From the NCBI GenBank assembly GCA_025356395.1, contig JANXTA010000064.1:1-64000 (forward strand): a stretch of DNA of 64,000 bases, read 5' to 3'. Source of the stretch: Betaproteobacteria bacterium. GTDB taxonomy: Bacteria; Pseudomonadota; Gammaproteobacteria; Burkholderiales; Burkholderiaceae_D. Positions 29,898-42,614 of the stretch are shown in pieces. A program made the position numbers and the translations under genes. The notes under the pieces were generated by a model. That model ran no database searches. It worked only from the letters and a program-made list of their open reading frames with translations, and had not been told where the DNA came from. The number at the start of each line of letters is the position of its first letter. Position 1 is the stretch's first letter.

Positions 29898-29962
29898 GCG
29901 GCGCGACGCCAGTGTCCGCGTCCTTTCAACCCTCGTTGCTGTCGCCGCCGCCGAACCCCCCG

Positions 29963-31627
29963 ATGCTTCCAGCAACAGCCCGCGCGGCCATCTTCCTGCT
30001 TCTCGCCGTTGCCGCTGTCGCGTCCGCGGCTTACTGGATCCGTCTCGGCGTGCCGGTCGAGCTGGCCGCCGCACCGAGCGGTCGAATCGCCTGCGTGTCG
30101 TACGCGCCGTACCGCAAGCCCGGCGAGTCGCCGTTCACGCCGGGCTACGTCGTCTCCCCGGAGCGGATCGACGAGGACCTCAAGGCGTTGTCGCGGCGCT
30201 TCGACTGCGTGCGGACCTACTCGGTCGGCCAGGGCCTCGACCAGGTACCTGCGATCGCGCGGCGTTACGGGATGAAGGTGCTGCTGGGTGCCTGGCTGTC
30301 GCGCAACCCCGTCGAGAACGCCGAGGAGTTGACGATGACGATCGAGGTCGCGAAGCGCGAGTACGACGTGATCCGCGCCATTGTCGTCGGCAACGAGGTG
30401 TTGTTGCGCGGCGAGCTGCCGCAGCGAACCATCGCCGAGCACCTGCGGATGGTGCGGGCCGCCACTGGCCTGCCGGTCACCTACGCCGATGTGTGGGAGT
30501 TCTGGCTCAAGTACCGCGAGGTCGCGCCCGCGGTCGACTTCCTCACGATCCACATCCTGCCGTACTGGGAGGACGAGCCGGTCGCGATCGACCAGGCGAT
30601 CGATCACGTCGACGCGATCTACCAGAAGATGCAGGTGGCGTTCCCCGGTCGCGACTTCCTGATCGGCGAGACCGGCTGGCCGAGCCAGGGCCGGCAACGC
30701 TGGCGCGCGATCCCCAGCCGCGTCAACGAGGCGCGCTTCTTCCGCGAGTTCATGGCCTTCGTCGAGAAGACCCATCTGCCCTACAACGTGATCGAGGCCT
30801 TCGACCAGCCCTGGAAGCGGAAGCTCGAGGGCACCGTCGGCGGCTACTGGGGCCTCTACGACGACGACCTGAAGGACAAGTTTCCGCTGGTCGGGCCGGT
30901 GGTCGAGGAGCCGCGCTGGTGGATGGGCCTCGTGGCCGGCGCGGTCCTGGCGGCAGCGGTCGCGGTGGTCGGTGCGATCGCCGGGTCGGCGCGCACGCCG
31001 GCTGCGACGGCGGTCCGCCTGCTGTCCGGCTTCCTGATCGGGGCGATGGGCGCGGCCCAGTTGCGGCACATCGTGTTCGCCAATCGCGACCTGCTCGAAT
31101 GGGTGTTGACCGGGATGACGACGACGGTCGCGATCGTGACCGCGCTGATCGTCAGCGAGCGGGTTGCACGCTGGATGGCGACGCGCGGCGATGTTTCCTG
31201 CGCGACGATGGCCGAAGCCTTGTCGGGTGGCAATCGATCCGTGACCGGCGGCGCGCGCCTGAGCGGTGCGCTGCAGGCGTTCTGGCTCGTGGCGGTGACG
31301 ATCGTCAACCTGTTGCTGGTGTTCGACGCCCGCTACCGCGACTTCCCGTCGCTACTGCTGGCCCCGGTGATCGTCGCTTTCGCGGCCATCGCGCTGGCGC
31401 ACGGCGGCATCGTCTGGCGCGCCCGTCGCGAGGTCGAGGAGCGCCTGCTGGTCGCGGGGCTGGTGATCGCCGGCGCGGTCATCCTGGTGATCGAACTGCC
31501 GATCAACCTTAGCGCCGACTTCTGGGTCCTGCTCTGCGTGGTCTTCGCCGCGGCGACCTGGATCAACGCGTCGCCGGCACGGTCGAGCGCTCCTGCTGGC
31601 GGGCCAGCACGAGTGCGCCGATCGTGA
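29963..31627 (+). CDS. GH17-like beta-1,3-glucan-active membrane protein
   Basis: A 554-residue protein. A signal/anchor helix (about 8-28) precedes a catalytic domain of glycoside hydrolase family 17 type (about 45-300). The general-acid Glu is in VVGNEVLLRG (residue 145) and the nucleophile Glu in FLIGETGWPS (residue 236). The C-terminal 250 residues contain several membrane helices. Similar proteins sit with bacterial cyclic-beta-glucan (NdvB/NdvC-like) machinery and act as glucanosyltransferases. No glucan synthase gene is adjacent, so the role in glucan remodelling is inferred. Start ATG 29963 is preferred over GTG 29912. Its 3' end overlaps a convergent gene by 65 bp. Confidence 0.82.
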   Translation: MLPATARAAIFLLLAVAAVASAAYWIRLGVPVELAAAPSGRIACVSYAPYRKPGESPFTPGYVVSPERIDEDLKALSRRFDCVRTYSVGQGLDQVPAIARRYGMKVLLGAWLSRNPVENAEELTMTIEVAKREYDVIRAIVVGNEVLLRGELPQRTIAEHLRMVRAATGLPVTYADVWEFWLKYREVAPAVDFLTIHILPYWEDEPVAIDQAIDHVDAIYQKMQVAFPGRDFLIGETGWPSQGRQRWRAIPSRVNEARFFREFMAFVEKTHLPYNVIEAFDQPWKRKLEGTVGGYWGLYDDDLKDKFPLVGPVVEEPRWWMGLVAGAVLAAAVAVVGAIAGSARTPAATAVRLLSGFLIGAMGAAQLRHIVFANRDLLEWVLTGMTTTVAIVTALIVSERVARWMATRGDVSCATMAEALSGGNRSVTGGARLSGALQAFWLVAVTIVNLLLVFDARYRDFPSLLLAPVIVAFAAIALAHGGIVWRARREVEERLLVAGLVIAGAVILVIELPINLSADFWVLLCVVFAAATWINASPARSSAPAGGPARVRRS

Positions 31628-31955
31628 TCGCGACGGCGCCGGGCTCATAGGTGTACCAGACGATTGCGACGAGCCCGACGGCAAGGGTCGCGACCGCCAG
31701 CCAGCCGCGGCGCCAGACCAGCGCCGCGATCGACAGGCCCAGCGCCGTGTACTGAAGCGCCCCCCAGGCGTAGGTCATGATCACCGCGGACCGGACGCTG
31801 CACCACCAGGGGCCGACCGGGATCAGGCTGAGCTTGGGCGCGTCGCACTGATGCGCGATCTCGGGGGGCTGGATCAGGAACTGCCGCGTCAGGATTGCGG
31901 CGACGCAGATCAGGGCGGCGGCGATCCACGGGGCCTGGTGTCGGATGCGGTTCAT
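31563..31955 (-). CDS. Small membrane protein, hypothetical
   Basis: A 130-residue protein with four probable membrane helices (around residues 10-27, 50-68, 73-92 and 95-118) and a short basic tail. Start ATG 31955 (MNRIRHQAPWIAAALI) puts the first helix immediately after a basic N-terminus, as expected for an inner-membrane protein. The composition is coherent on this strand, although the last 65 bp overlap the end of the GH17-like gene. I do not recognise a family. Confidence 0.65.
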   Translation of the reverse strand: MNRIRHQAPWIAAALICVAAILTRQFLIQPPEIAHQCDAPKLSLIPVGPWWCSVRSAVIMTYAWGALQYTALGLSIAALVWRRGWLAVATLAVGLVAIVWYTYEPGAVAITIGALVLARQQERSTVPATR

Positions 31956-32016
31956 GCACCGAGTATCTCGCATCCAACACCGGCGCCAAGCCACCACCGG
32001 CAATCGTGGAACGGTG

Positions 32017-32046
32017 TTGATTTGGGAACCCCGGGTCCGATACGAT
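32017..32046 (+). promoter_or_regulatory. Sigma-70-type promoter of the barnase/barstar pair
   Basis: TTGATT (32017-32022) and TACGAT (32041-32046) are separated by 18 bp, the best -35/-10 pair I can see in the window. Transcription would begin around 32053, almost on the ATG at 32055. The first message would then be leaderless, or translation begins at the in-frame GTG 32082. Confidence 0.55.
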
Positions 32047-32054
32047 GACGGGCT

Positions 32055-32528
32055 ATGCTCCGCTCCCGATTCGCGACAGGTGTGATCCGGAAAGCCTCGA
32101 CCGATCGCCACGCAGCCCGGATCGGTGGTCTCTGCACGCGTGCGTTCTGCCTGCTGGTCCTGGCGTTCGCGACGGTGGCGATGGTGCCGGCGGTTCAGGC
32201 GAGGCCTTACCTCGAGGTGGCGCCGGCGCAAGGCGACATTCGTGCCGCCGAACTGCCTCCCGAAGGGCGCCAGGTGCTGGCGGAGATCCGCGCGGGTGGC
32301 CCGTTCGGCTCGCCGCGCGACGGCATCACCTTCGGGAACCGGGAAGGCTTCCTGCCGCGCCAGAAGCGCGGCTATTACGCCGAATACACGGTGTCGACGC
32401 CGGGTGCCCGCAACCGCGCGGCCCGCCGCATCATCGCGGGTCGCGGCCAGACCGGGGACTTCCGAACTTCAAGCGAGTACTACTACACCAACGACCATTA
32501 CCAGAGCTTTCGCCGCATCGTGCAATGA
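32055..32528 (+). CDS. Secreted guanyl-preferring ribonuclease, barnase family
   Basis: A 157-residue protein with a signal peptide (hydrophobic core about 30-46, cleavage after VQA) and a C-terminal microbial RNase domain. The catalytic residues of the barnase fold are visible: Glu110 in YYAEYTV, an arginine in ARRIIAG, and His148 in NDHYQSF. It cleaves single-stranded RNA 3' of guanine, either outside the cell or as a competition toxin. The n-region of the signal is long from ATG 32055, and GTG 32082 gives a more ordinary one. The next gene is its inhibitor, coupled by ATGA. Confidence 0.88.
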   Translation: MLRSRFATGVIRKASTDRHAARIGGLCTRAFCLLVLAFATVAMVPAVQARPYLEVAPAQGDIRAAELPPEGRQVLAEIRAGGPFGSPRDGITFGNREGFLPRQKRGYYAEYTVSTPGARNRAARRIIAGRGQTGDFRTSSEYYYTNDHYQSFRRIVQ

Positions 32529-32950
32529 ACGTCGTCCATCCTTTCCATCGGATCAAGCCGCAGAGCGTCCAGGCGGTGAAAAACTTCACGGCCGAGCATC
32601 TGCGCGAGGCCGCGTCGTCGCTCGGCGATCGCTTCGCGCACGTCCCGTTCGCGACCCGCGCGCCGGCCGTGGGTGGCCGGGCGACGCTCAAGACCGAAGT
32701 GCTGCAGACGATCGGGCGCACGCTCGACTTCGCGGGGCACTACGGCGCCAACCTCGATGCGCTCTACGACGCGCTGGTCGACATGGGCGATGCCAGTGAG
32801 AACGGCATCGTCATCCTGCTCGACCGCATCCCGGTCGGTCCGGGCTTCGACGCCGACGCCCGCGAATCGCTGCTCGAGACCTTCCGCGACGCCGCCGACA
32901 CGCTTGCCGAGAGCGACAAGCGCTTCAGGGTCTTCTACTCGTTCGCCTGA
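32525..32950 (+). CDS. Barstar-family ribonuclease inhibitor
   Basis: A 141-residue cytoplasmic protein. The barstar fold occupies about residues 55-141: VLQTIGRTLDFAGHYGANLDALYDALVDM contains the loop-helix that blocks the RNase active site, with the acidic residues expected at the contact. The N-terminal 50 residues (VHPFHRIKPQSVQAVKNF) extend beyond the minimal barstar but are common in betaproteobacterial members. Its ATG overlaps the RNase stop, so the inhibitor is made with the enzyme and protects the producer. Confidence 0.9.
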   Translation: MNVVHPFHRIKPQSVQAVKNFTAEHLREAASSLGDRFAHVPFATRAPAVGGRATLKTEVLQTIGRTLDFAGHYGANLDALYDALVDMGDASENGIVILLDRIPVGPGFDADARESLLETFRDAADTLAESDKRFRVFYSFA

Positions 32951-32989
32951 GACGGTGGGCGCCCGTGCGCGCGTCCCATTGCTCGTGGT

Positions 32990-33025
32990 GAGAGGCATCA
33001 ACCGGCGAGCCGGTCGATGCTTCTC
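32990..33025. terminator. Hairpin between barstar and the convergent small gene
   Basis: GAGAGGCATCAACCGG and CCGGTCGATGCTTCTC pair over 16 positions with two mismatches around a 4-base loop. The hairpin sits in the 96-bp gap between two convergent genes, so it may terminate both. There is no T run directly after it on either strand. A run of seven A follows at about 33040, so efficiency is uncertain. Confidence 0.5.
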
Positions 33026-33046
33026 GATTGAAGGCGCGAAAAAAAT

Positions 33047-33280
33047 TTACCGAATCGCCTCCTCCGTGATTCGGACGTGCGCCTCGGTCAGGTGCTCTCC
33101 ATTGGCCTCGATGTCGTCGAGGCACTGATTTGCGTCGACGCCAGGGGTCGGGTCGTCCCGGCGAAGGTCGATCGTCTTGAATGCCGTCCAGGGCGCATAT
33201 TTCTTCTGAAGGTTCTCATCCGATGAATGGGCGGTGAAGCCCAAGATGCGACCCGGACCCCTGAAGATGTGGATCTGCAT
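33047..33280 (-). CDS. Conserved hypothetical small protein
   Basis: A 77-residue protein with a compact, well-mixed composition: MQIHIFRGPGRILGFTAHSS at the N-terminus, a central YAPWTAFKTIDL, and the acidic end HLTEAHVRITEEAIR. I recall similar small proteins in other proteobacteria, but no function is known to me. No signal peptide or membrane helix is present. It is monocistronic and convergent with the barstar gene. Confidence 0.65.
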   Translation of the reverse strand: MQIHIFRGPGRILGFTAHSSDENLQKKYAPWTAFKTIDLRRDDPTPGVDANQCLDDIEANGEHLTEAHVRITEEAIR

Positions 33281-33378
33281 GTGATGTACCGGAAGTTGAG
33301 GGCTCGAAGCATGGAACCAACCTCCTGTCTCGCGTGGTGGGAGCGAAGTGATGGGCGCGCCTTGCGCGACCGGATTCT

Positions 33379-33852
33379 TCAGCGATGGCCGAACAGGCCG
33401 CTCAGCGACTCGAGCGCACCGGCGACGCCGCCTTCATGGACGCCGTTGGCCGGCAACTGACCATTCGGCGTGAGCTTGTCCACCAGTTGCGGCAGCAGGC
33501 TCGACAGATGCATTGCCGCCTCGTTCTCGTCGAGTCCGGCGTGTTCGGCCAGCGTGCGCAACGGACCGTCGCCGAGCGCCGACTTGACCTCGTCCGGGGA
33601 CACCGGAACATTCGCGCCGTTGCCCATCCACGACGCGACCGCATCGCCGAGACCAGCGCCCTGGAAGCGCTGCAACAGGCCGCCGAGTCCACCGAGGCCG
33701 CCCGATCCGCCGAGCCCACCCGGCTCGTTGCCATGGACCAGCATGCCGAGCACGGCCTGGACCAGCGCGGCCTTGGGATCGCCGCTGGCATTCGTTCCCT
33801 GCTGGCCGCCGAGTTGCGAGGCCAATCCACCCAGATTGTCGAGCAGTCCCAT
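33379..33852 (-). CDS. YidB / DUF937 family protein
   Basis: A 157-residue protein. The N-terminus [16 protein letters not shown] and a Gly/Leu-rich repeat ([16 protein letters not shown], about 46-61) lead to a helical C-terminal domain with [20 protein letters not shown] and [19 protein letters not shown], the hallmark of the YidB family. The function is unknown. Start ATG 33852 has an AGGAGAA ribosome site just upstream on the minus strand. It lies between the small conserved gene and rsmE, all on the minus strand. Confidence 0.88.
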   Translation of the reverse strand: MGLLDNLGGLASQLGGQQGTNASGDPKAALVQAVLGMLVHGNEPGGLGGSGGLGGLGGLLQRFQGAGLGDAVASWMGNGANVPVSPDEVKSALGDGPLRTLAEHAGLDENEAAMHLSSLLPQLVDKLTPNGQLPANGVHEGGVAGALESLSGLFGHR

Positions 33853-33927
33853 TCTTTTCTCCTTCGTTGGTGCTTCGTAACCGGATCAATCGGGGCGCGA
33901 TTATCGACGAAAGCGCCCGTCACGCCT

Positions 33928-34662
33928 TCAATCGCCGTCCCACAGCGCCGTCAGCATCGCGATCGCCGCAGCCGCAGCCGTCTCGGTCCTCAGCACGCGC
34001 GGTCCGAGCGACGTCGAACGGAAACCTGCCTCGATGACGGTCTGCAGTTCTTCGGGGGTGAAGCCGCCCTCGGGGCCGACCAGCAGGACGACGCGTCGTC
34101 CCACCGGAGGTCGACGCAGCGTCGCCAGCGAAGCGCCGTCCGGCGCGAGGATGAGGCGCAAGGTCGCGTCGGGCAGCGCCTGCAGCCATTCCGCGAGCGG
34201 CTTGACCGATTCGACCTCCGCGACGCGGTTGCGGCCGCATTGCTCGGACGCCGCGACCGCGAGCGCCTGCCAGTGGTCGCGGCGCGACTTCGCCCGCTCG
34301 CCGGACAGCCGGACCACGCTGCGCGCCATGCCCAGCGGAGCGATCGCCGCGGCACCCAGTTCCACCGCCTTTTCGACGGTCCAGTCCATTCGGTCGCCGG
34401 ACGACAGTCCCTGCGCGACCGTGATCGGCCACTGCAGCTCGGCCTCACGCGCGTCGAAGCGGATCACCTGCACCTCGGCTTCGGGCTCGCGGGCGTTGAT
34501 CAGCTGGGCTGCGTACTCGCCGCCGTGCCCGTTGAAGAGGGTCAGCATCTCGCCCTGACGCAGCCGCAGCGCGCGCAGCGCGTGACGGGTGGCGGCACGC
34601 GACAGCGTGGTGGGTTCGCCGACGACGAGAGGAATGTCGACGTGAAAGCGGGGCAGGGTCAT
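33928..34662 (-). CDS. rsmE: 16S rRNA m3U1498 methyltransferase
   Basis: A 244-residue SPOUT-class methyltransferase acting on the assembled 30S subunit. The N-terminal PUA-like domain holds [14 protein letters not shown]. The C-terminal knotted domain holds the S-adenosylmethionine loops [12 protein letters not shown] and [18 protein letters not shown] 34662 gives the normal start (MTLPRFHVD). It is divergent from tkt. Confidence 0.94.
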   Translation of the reverse strand: MTLPRFHVDIPLVVGEPTTLSRAATRHALRALRLRQGEMLTLFNGHGGEYAAQLINAREPEAEVQVIRFDAREAELQWPITVAQGLSSGDRMDWTVEKAVELGAAAIAPLGMARSVVRLSGERAKSRRDHWQALAVAASEQCGRNRVAEVESVKPLAEWLQALPDATLRLILAPDGASLATLRRPPVGRRVVLLVGPEGGFTPEELQTVIEAGFRSTSLGPRVLRTETAAAAAIAMLTALWDGD

Positions 34663-34721
34663 GGCGTGTGGGGCGGCGGAATACGGCGAGGACCGACGCG
34701 AGTCGACCAGCAGCCGTCTGT

Positions 34722-34727
34722 TAAAAT
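34722..34727 (+). promoter_or_regulatory. Possible -10 box of tkt
   Basis: TAAAAT, about 100 bp upstream of the tkt ATG in the rsmE/tkt divergent gap. No clear -35 at 17 bp. The leader of about 95 bases shows no recognisable riboswitch. Confidence 0.35.
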
Positions 34728-34827
34728 CGCGATCCCTTCCGGCCGGCCCACCGACGGTGAACGGCCGACCAGCGGTCCGCATTCGACCCACGATTCTCCC
34801 ACCTCGACGCACACAGGCGAAACGATC

Positions 34828-36893
<2,066 letters not shown>

Positions 36894-36897
<4 letters not shown>

Positions 36898-37580
36898 CGC
36901 GACTCGGAACCTGTGCATCGAGTCTGCTGCTGGCCGGACTGGCGGGCTGCGCGGCCGTCGTCCAGACCGATCCGGTCCCGGTCGGTGCCGACTTCGCGCC
37001 GGCCACCGCTTGTGCCGCACAGGTCAAAGTGCCGCAGATCGTGGCGACCAGCCCCGCCGCGTTCCCCGACTCAGTCTGGGGTCGCAAGACGAACTGGGAA
37101 GTGCAGATGCGTTTCCGCCTGGACGACCAGGGCGTGCCCCGCGAGGTTCGTGCGACCGTGCAGCCCTTCGACCCGGATCGCGACGCGCTCGAGAACGCCG
37201 CGACCGCTGCGCTCGAACGCTATCGTTTCTGCCGGCCGGTCGAGTTTTCGACCCAGACCGACTGGCGGGCACGCATGCGTTTCACGCCGGCTCCGATCGA
37301 CGAGAAGACTGCCAGCGGCCAGATGATCGTCCAGCTTTTCCTGCCCGCGTACACCCGCGAGGAAGTCTCGGCCGGTCGCAAGGGGACCAACAAGGTCGTC
37401 GGGACCTTCGGGCAGGACGGTCATCCGACCAGCGTGCGTCTTGCCGCCAGCAGCGGTGATGCGGTACTCGACCACAAGAGCCTCGAAGCCATCGCCAGCT
37501 ACCAATTGGTGTTCCACCCCGGCACCGTGCTGAAACACCCGCTGACCTACGAGCAGCCGTACTCGTACGAGATCCGCTGA
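36894..37580 (+). CDS. Lipoprotein with TonB-like C-terminal domain
   Basis: A 228-residue protein with a lipoprotein signal (lipobox LAGC, Cys at about residue 19). The middle carries a TonB-like beta segment ([20 protein letters not shown]), and a second, similar unit comes at the C-terminus (GKVVGTF-like [20 protein letters not shown], then [14 protein letters not shown]). It may therefore hold two TonB-C-type folds. It likely sits in the periplasm, anchored to a membrane. Its location between tkt and gapA, with ATGA overlap to tkt, suggests co-transcription with glycolytic genes, but the functional link is unclear. Confidence 0.75.
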
Positions 37581-37609
37581 TCCCTTTCGCAATCCACAAC
37601 TCCAAGACC

Positions 37610-38616
37610 ATGACCATCAAAGTCGCCATCAACGGGTACGGCCGCATCGGCCGCAACATCCTTCGCGCCCACTACGAGGGCGGCAAGAAGCACGACATCG
37701 AGATCGTCGCGATCAACGACCTCGGCGACTCGAAGACCAACGCGCACCTCACGCAGTACGACACGGCGCACGGCAAGTTCCCGGGCACGGTCAAGGCCGA
37801 CGGCGACTGCATCGTGGTCAACGGCGACCGCATCAAGGTCTTCGCTGAGCGCGATCCGGCCAAGCTGCCGTGGGGCTCGCTGAACGTCGACGTCGTGCTC
37901 GAGTGCACCGGCTTTTTCACGACGAAGGCGAAGGCCGGTGCGCACATCGCCGGCGGTGCGAAGAAGGTCATCATCTCCGCGCCCGGCGGCGCCGATGTCG
38001 ACGCGACCATCGTGCATGGCGTCAACCATCACGTGCTGAAGGCGACCGACACGGTGATCTCGAACGGTAGTTGCACGACCAACTGCCTCGCGCCGCTGGT
38101 CAAGCCGCTCAACGACAAGATCGGCATCGAGACCGGCCTGATGACGACGGTGCACGCGTACACCAACGACCAGGTGCTGACCGACGTCTATCACGAGGAC
38201 CTGCGCCGCGCGCGCAGCGCGACGATGTCGATGATCCCGGCGAAGACCGGCGCCGCGGCGGCCATCGGCCTCGTGATGCCGGAGATGAAGGGCAAGCTCG
38301 ACGGCTTCGCGATCCGCGTGCCGACGATCAACGTGTCGATCGTCGACCTGTCGTTCATCGCCTCGCGCGACACGACGGTGGAGGAGGTCAACGCCATCAT
38401 GAAGACCGCGTCCGAGGGCGAGCTGAAGGGCGTGCTCGACTACAACGTCGAGCTGCTGGTGTCGCACGATTTCAACCACAATCCGGCGTCGTCGACCTTC
38501 GACTCGACGCTGACGAAGGTCTCGGGTCGACTCGTGAAGGTGACGAGCTGGTACGACAACGAGTGGGGCTTCAGCAATCGCATGCTGGATGCGACGGTCG
38601 ACCTGATGTCGGCCAG

Positions 38617-38620
<4 letters not shown>
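37610..38620 (+). CDS. gapA: Glyceraldehyde-3-phosphate dehydrogenase, type I
   Basis: A 336-residue glycolytic NAD enzyme. It has the NAD-binding start [11 protein letters not shown], the catalytic cysteine in [12 protein letters not shown] (about residue 155; the canonical form is [12 protein letters not shown]), the active-site histidine in AYTNDQ-proximal [10 protein letters not shown], and the C-terminal [12 protein letters not shown]. It oxidises glyceraldehyde-3-phosphate to 1,3-bisphosphoglycerate. It overlaps pgk by ATGA. Confidence 0.97.
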
Positions 38621-39810
<1,190 letters not shown>

Positions 39811-39813
39811 CCG

Positions 39814-39890
39814 TGTCATCCCGGCGAAGGCTGGGACCCCATGTTTTCGCGTCGACGATCAATGAGCTCCCGGCCTGCGCCGGGATGACA
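39814..39890. repeat. Dispersed palindromic repeat (VIPAKAGIQ type), copy 2
   Basis: TGTCATCCCGGCGAAGG at the left pairs with CTGCGCCGGGATGACA at the right, the same family as 9341-9404. It fills the pgk-pyk gap, starting 3 bp after the pgk stop, and could stabilise or end the pgk transcript. Confidence 0.82.
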
Positions 39891-39920
39891 TAAGGTGGCG
39901 CTTTGCGCTAGACAAACTCC

Positions 39921-41402
39921 ATGCCACGTGCCACCAAGATCGTCGCCACCCTCGGCCCCGCTTCCACCGAACCGGACATCCTCGCCAAGCTGATCAGCGC
40001 CGGGGTCGACGTCTTCCGTTTCAACTTCTCGCACGGCACCGCCGCCGACCACATGCTGCGCGGCGACCGCGTTCGCACGGCCGCGCGCAACGCGGGTCGC
40101 GAGGTCGCGATCATGGCCGACCTGCAGGGCCCCAAGATCCGCATCGGCAAGTTCGTCGACGGCAAGATCGACCTGCAGGCCGATGCGCCGTTCGTGCTCG
40201 ATGCCGCCTTCGAAGGGCTCGGCGACCTCGACCGCGTTGGCCTCGACTACAAGGAACTGCCGCGCGACGTCCGGCCGGCCGACGTGCTGCTGCTCAACGA
40301 CGGGCTGATCGTCCTGATCGTCGATCGCGTGGAAGGCACGAAGATCCTGACCACCGTGCGCATCGGCGGCGAGCTGTCGAACAACAAGGGCATCAATCGC
40401 CAGGATGGCGGCCTCACTGCACCCGCCCTTACGATGAAGGACATGGAGGACATCAAGACGGCGATGAAGCTTGGCGCCGACTACATTGCCGTGTCGTTCC
40501 CGAAGAACGCGACCGACATGTCGATGGCGCGGCTGCTCGCCAACGCGGCGGCCGACGAAGCCAAGATGCCGCTGCCGTACATGATCGCGAAGATCGAGCG
40601 GGCCGAAGCCATCCCCGCGCTGCAGGAGATCCTCGACGCTTCCGACGGCATCATGGTCGCGCGTGGGGACCTCGCGGTGGAGGTCGGTAACGCGGCCGTG
40701 CCCGCGCTGCAGAAACGCATGATCAAGATGGCGCGCGCGTCGAACAAGTTCGCGATCACGGCCACGCAGATGATGGAGTCGATGATCGTCAACGCGATTC
40801 CGACGCGCGCCGAGGTGTCCGACGTGGCCAACGCCGTACTCGACGGCACCGACGCCGTGATGCTGTCGGCCGAGACCGCATCGGGCCGCTATCCGGTCGC
40901 CACGGTGCTGGCGATGGCGAGCATCGTCACGGCCGCCGACGAGTCCGAGACCGTCAAGCTCGACGCCGACTTCCTCAACAAGACCTTCTCGCGCGTCGAC
41001 CAGTCGATCGCCTACGGCGCGCTGTTCACGGCCTATCACCTGCGCTGCAAGGCGATCGTCGCGTTAACCGACTCAGGTTCGACGGCGCTGTGGATGAGTC
41101 GCCACGACATCGACATCCCGATCTTCGCACTCACGCCGCGGCTGCAGACGCAACGGAAGCTCTCGCTGTTCCGCAATGTCCGCGCGTTCGAGCTTGAGGA
41201 GAACTTCGATCGCGACGCGGCCATCGCCGAGGCGGTCCAGCTGCTGCTTCGCAAGGGCGTCGTGGCGTCGGGTGACCTGATCGTGCTGACGACCGGCGAG
41301 CCGATGGGACAACCCGGCGGCACCAACACGCTGAAGATCGTCAAGGTCGGCGAGCTGCTCGCGAAGGTCACCGACGCGGCGCACCGCGCGTCGGCCGCCT
41401 GA
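39921..41402 (+). CDS. pyk: Pyruvate kinase
   Basis: A 493-residue glycolytic enzyme converting phosphoenolpyruvate to pyruvate with ATP. Motifs are KIVATLGPAS, VFRFNFSHG, the catalytic ADLQGPKIRIG, the metal-site region MIAKIERAEAIP with MVARGDLAVE, and ATQMMESMIVNAIPTRAEVSD. The C-terminal allosteric domain is present and length is normal. The gene marks the left edge of the 41.4-52.2 kb accessory block. Confidence 0.97.
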   Translation: MPRATKIVATLGPASTEPDILAKLISAGVDVFRFNFSHGTAADHMLRGDRVRTAARNAGREVAIMADLQGPKIRIGKFVDGKIDLQADAPFVLDAAFEGLGDLDRVGLDYKELPRDVRPADVLLLNDGLIVLIVDRVEGTKILTTVRIGGELSNNKGINRQDGGLTAPALTMKDMEDIKTAMKLGADYIAVSFPKNATDMSMARLLANAAADEAKMPLPYMIAKIERAEAIPALQEILDASDGIMVARGDLAVEVGNAAVPALQKRMIKMARASNKFAITATQMMESMIVNAIPTRAEVSDVANAVLDGTDAVMLSAETASGRYPVATVLAMASIVTAADESETVKLDADFLNKTFSRVDQSIAYGALFTAYHLRCKAIVALTDSGSTALWMSRHDIDIPIFALTPRLQTQRKLSLFRNVRAFELEENFDRDAAIAEAVQLLLRKGVVASGDLIVLTTGEPMGQPGGTNTLKIVKVGELLAKVTDAAHRASAA

Positions 41403-41420
41403 TGGTGCCGTGAGGCGCGG

Positions 41421-42593
41421 ATGACGGACCCACGCGTCGAAGCGTCGCCGCGCTTCGCACTGTGGGACCTGGGCTTCCGGCCGTTCTACCTGGCGGCGGG
41501 TCTCTTCGCGACGATCTCGATCCCGCTGTGGATCGCCCAATACGCCGGCGCGTTGCCGGACGCGTGGTCGCACGCGATGTTCGGCCATGCCCACGAGATG
41601 CTGTTCGGATACACCGTCGCGGTCATCGCCGGCTTCCTGCTGACGGCCGTCCGCGCGTGGACCGACCAGCCGACGCCGACCGGTCCGGCGCTCGCCGCGC
41701 TGGTGTTGCTGTGGGTCGCCGGCCGCGTGACGGCCGTGACGCACTTCGAGACCGTTGCGGCGCTGGTCAATGCGGCGTTTCCGATCGCCATCGCGGTCGC
41801 GATCGGCATCCCGCTGGTCAGGAGTCGCAACCGGCGCAACTATTTCTTCGTGCTGCTGATGGTCCTGATCGGGGCGGCCGCGCTGGCCTATCACCTGTCG
41901 TTCATCGGCGTGGCCGGCCTTCCGGTGCTGACGAGCCTGCAGGCCGGTCTCGACGTCGTCACGTTGATCGTGGCGGTCGTCGGCGGGCGCGTCATCCCGA
42001 TGTTCACGAACAACGGCGTGCCGGGGAACCGCGCGACCCGAAACGCCGTGGTCGAGAAATTCGCGCTCGGCAGCCTGCTGGCGCTGCTCGCGGCCGATGC
42101 GCTGCAGGTCGCTCCCTGGCTGATCGCCGTCGTCGCAGGCGTCGCCGCGGTCGCGCACGCAGTCCGTCTTTTCCTGTGGCAACCGTGGCGGACGTCGCCG
42201 GCGCCGCTGGTGTGGATCCTCCACGCGTCTTACGGGTGGATCGTCGCGTATCTGGTGCTTCGATCGCTCGCAGCGCTCGGCCTGTTCGCGACATCGCTCG
42301 CGATCCACGCGCTGACGATCGGCGCGATCGGTGGCATGACGATCGGCATGATGACGCGCACCGCCCGGGGCCATACCGCCAGGCCGCTCACGGCGGACGG
42401 CTTCGAGGTCGCGTGTTTCATCCTGATCCAGTTCGCCGCAATCATCCGGGTCGTCGGCGGCATGCTGTTTCCGGATGCCTACCTCGTCACCGTCGGCGGC
42501 GCGGGGCTCTGCTGGTCGGCGGCATTCGCGATCTTCACGGTGCGTTACTGGCCCGTGCTGACGCGTGCGCGTCTCGACGGCAAGCCGGGCTAA
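41421..42593 (+). CDS. nnrS: NnrS family haem-copper membrane protein
   Basis: A 390-residue protein with about twelve membrane helices. The family start LWDLGFRPFYLAAG is clear, as are the conserved histidines in GHAHEMLFGYTVAVIAGFLLTA, the GGRVIPMFTNNGVPG loop and a late THAL-like SLAIHALTIGAIGGMTIGMM. NnrS proteins are haem- and copper-containing and protect metabolism against nitric oxide. It opens the block that ends with a NO reductase gene, which supports a nitrosative-stress theme. I could not find a clear FNR or NsrR site upstream. Confidence 0.92.
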   Translation: MTDPRVEASPRFALWDLGFRPFYLAAGLFATISIPLWIAQYAGALPDAWSHAMFGHAHEMLFGYTVAVIAGFLLTAVRAWTDQPTPTGPALAALVLLWVAGRVTAVTHFETVAALVNAAFPIAIAVAIGIPLVRSRNRRNYFFVLLMVLIGAAALAYHLSFIGVAGLPVLTSLQAGLDVVTLIVAVVGGRVIPMFTNNGVPGNRATRNAVVEKFALGSLLALLAADALQVAPWLIAVVAGVAAVAHAVRLFLWQPWRTSPAPLVWILHASYGWIVAYLVLRSLAALGLFATSLAIHALTIGAIGGMTIGMMTRTARGHTARPLTADGFEVACFILIQFAAIIRVVGGMLFPDAYLVTVGGAGLCWSAAFAIFTVRYWPVLTRARLDGKPG

Positions 42594-42614
42594 AGCGAAC
42601 ATAACGGAGCATTC

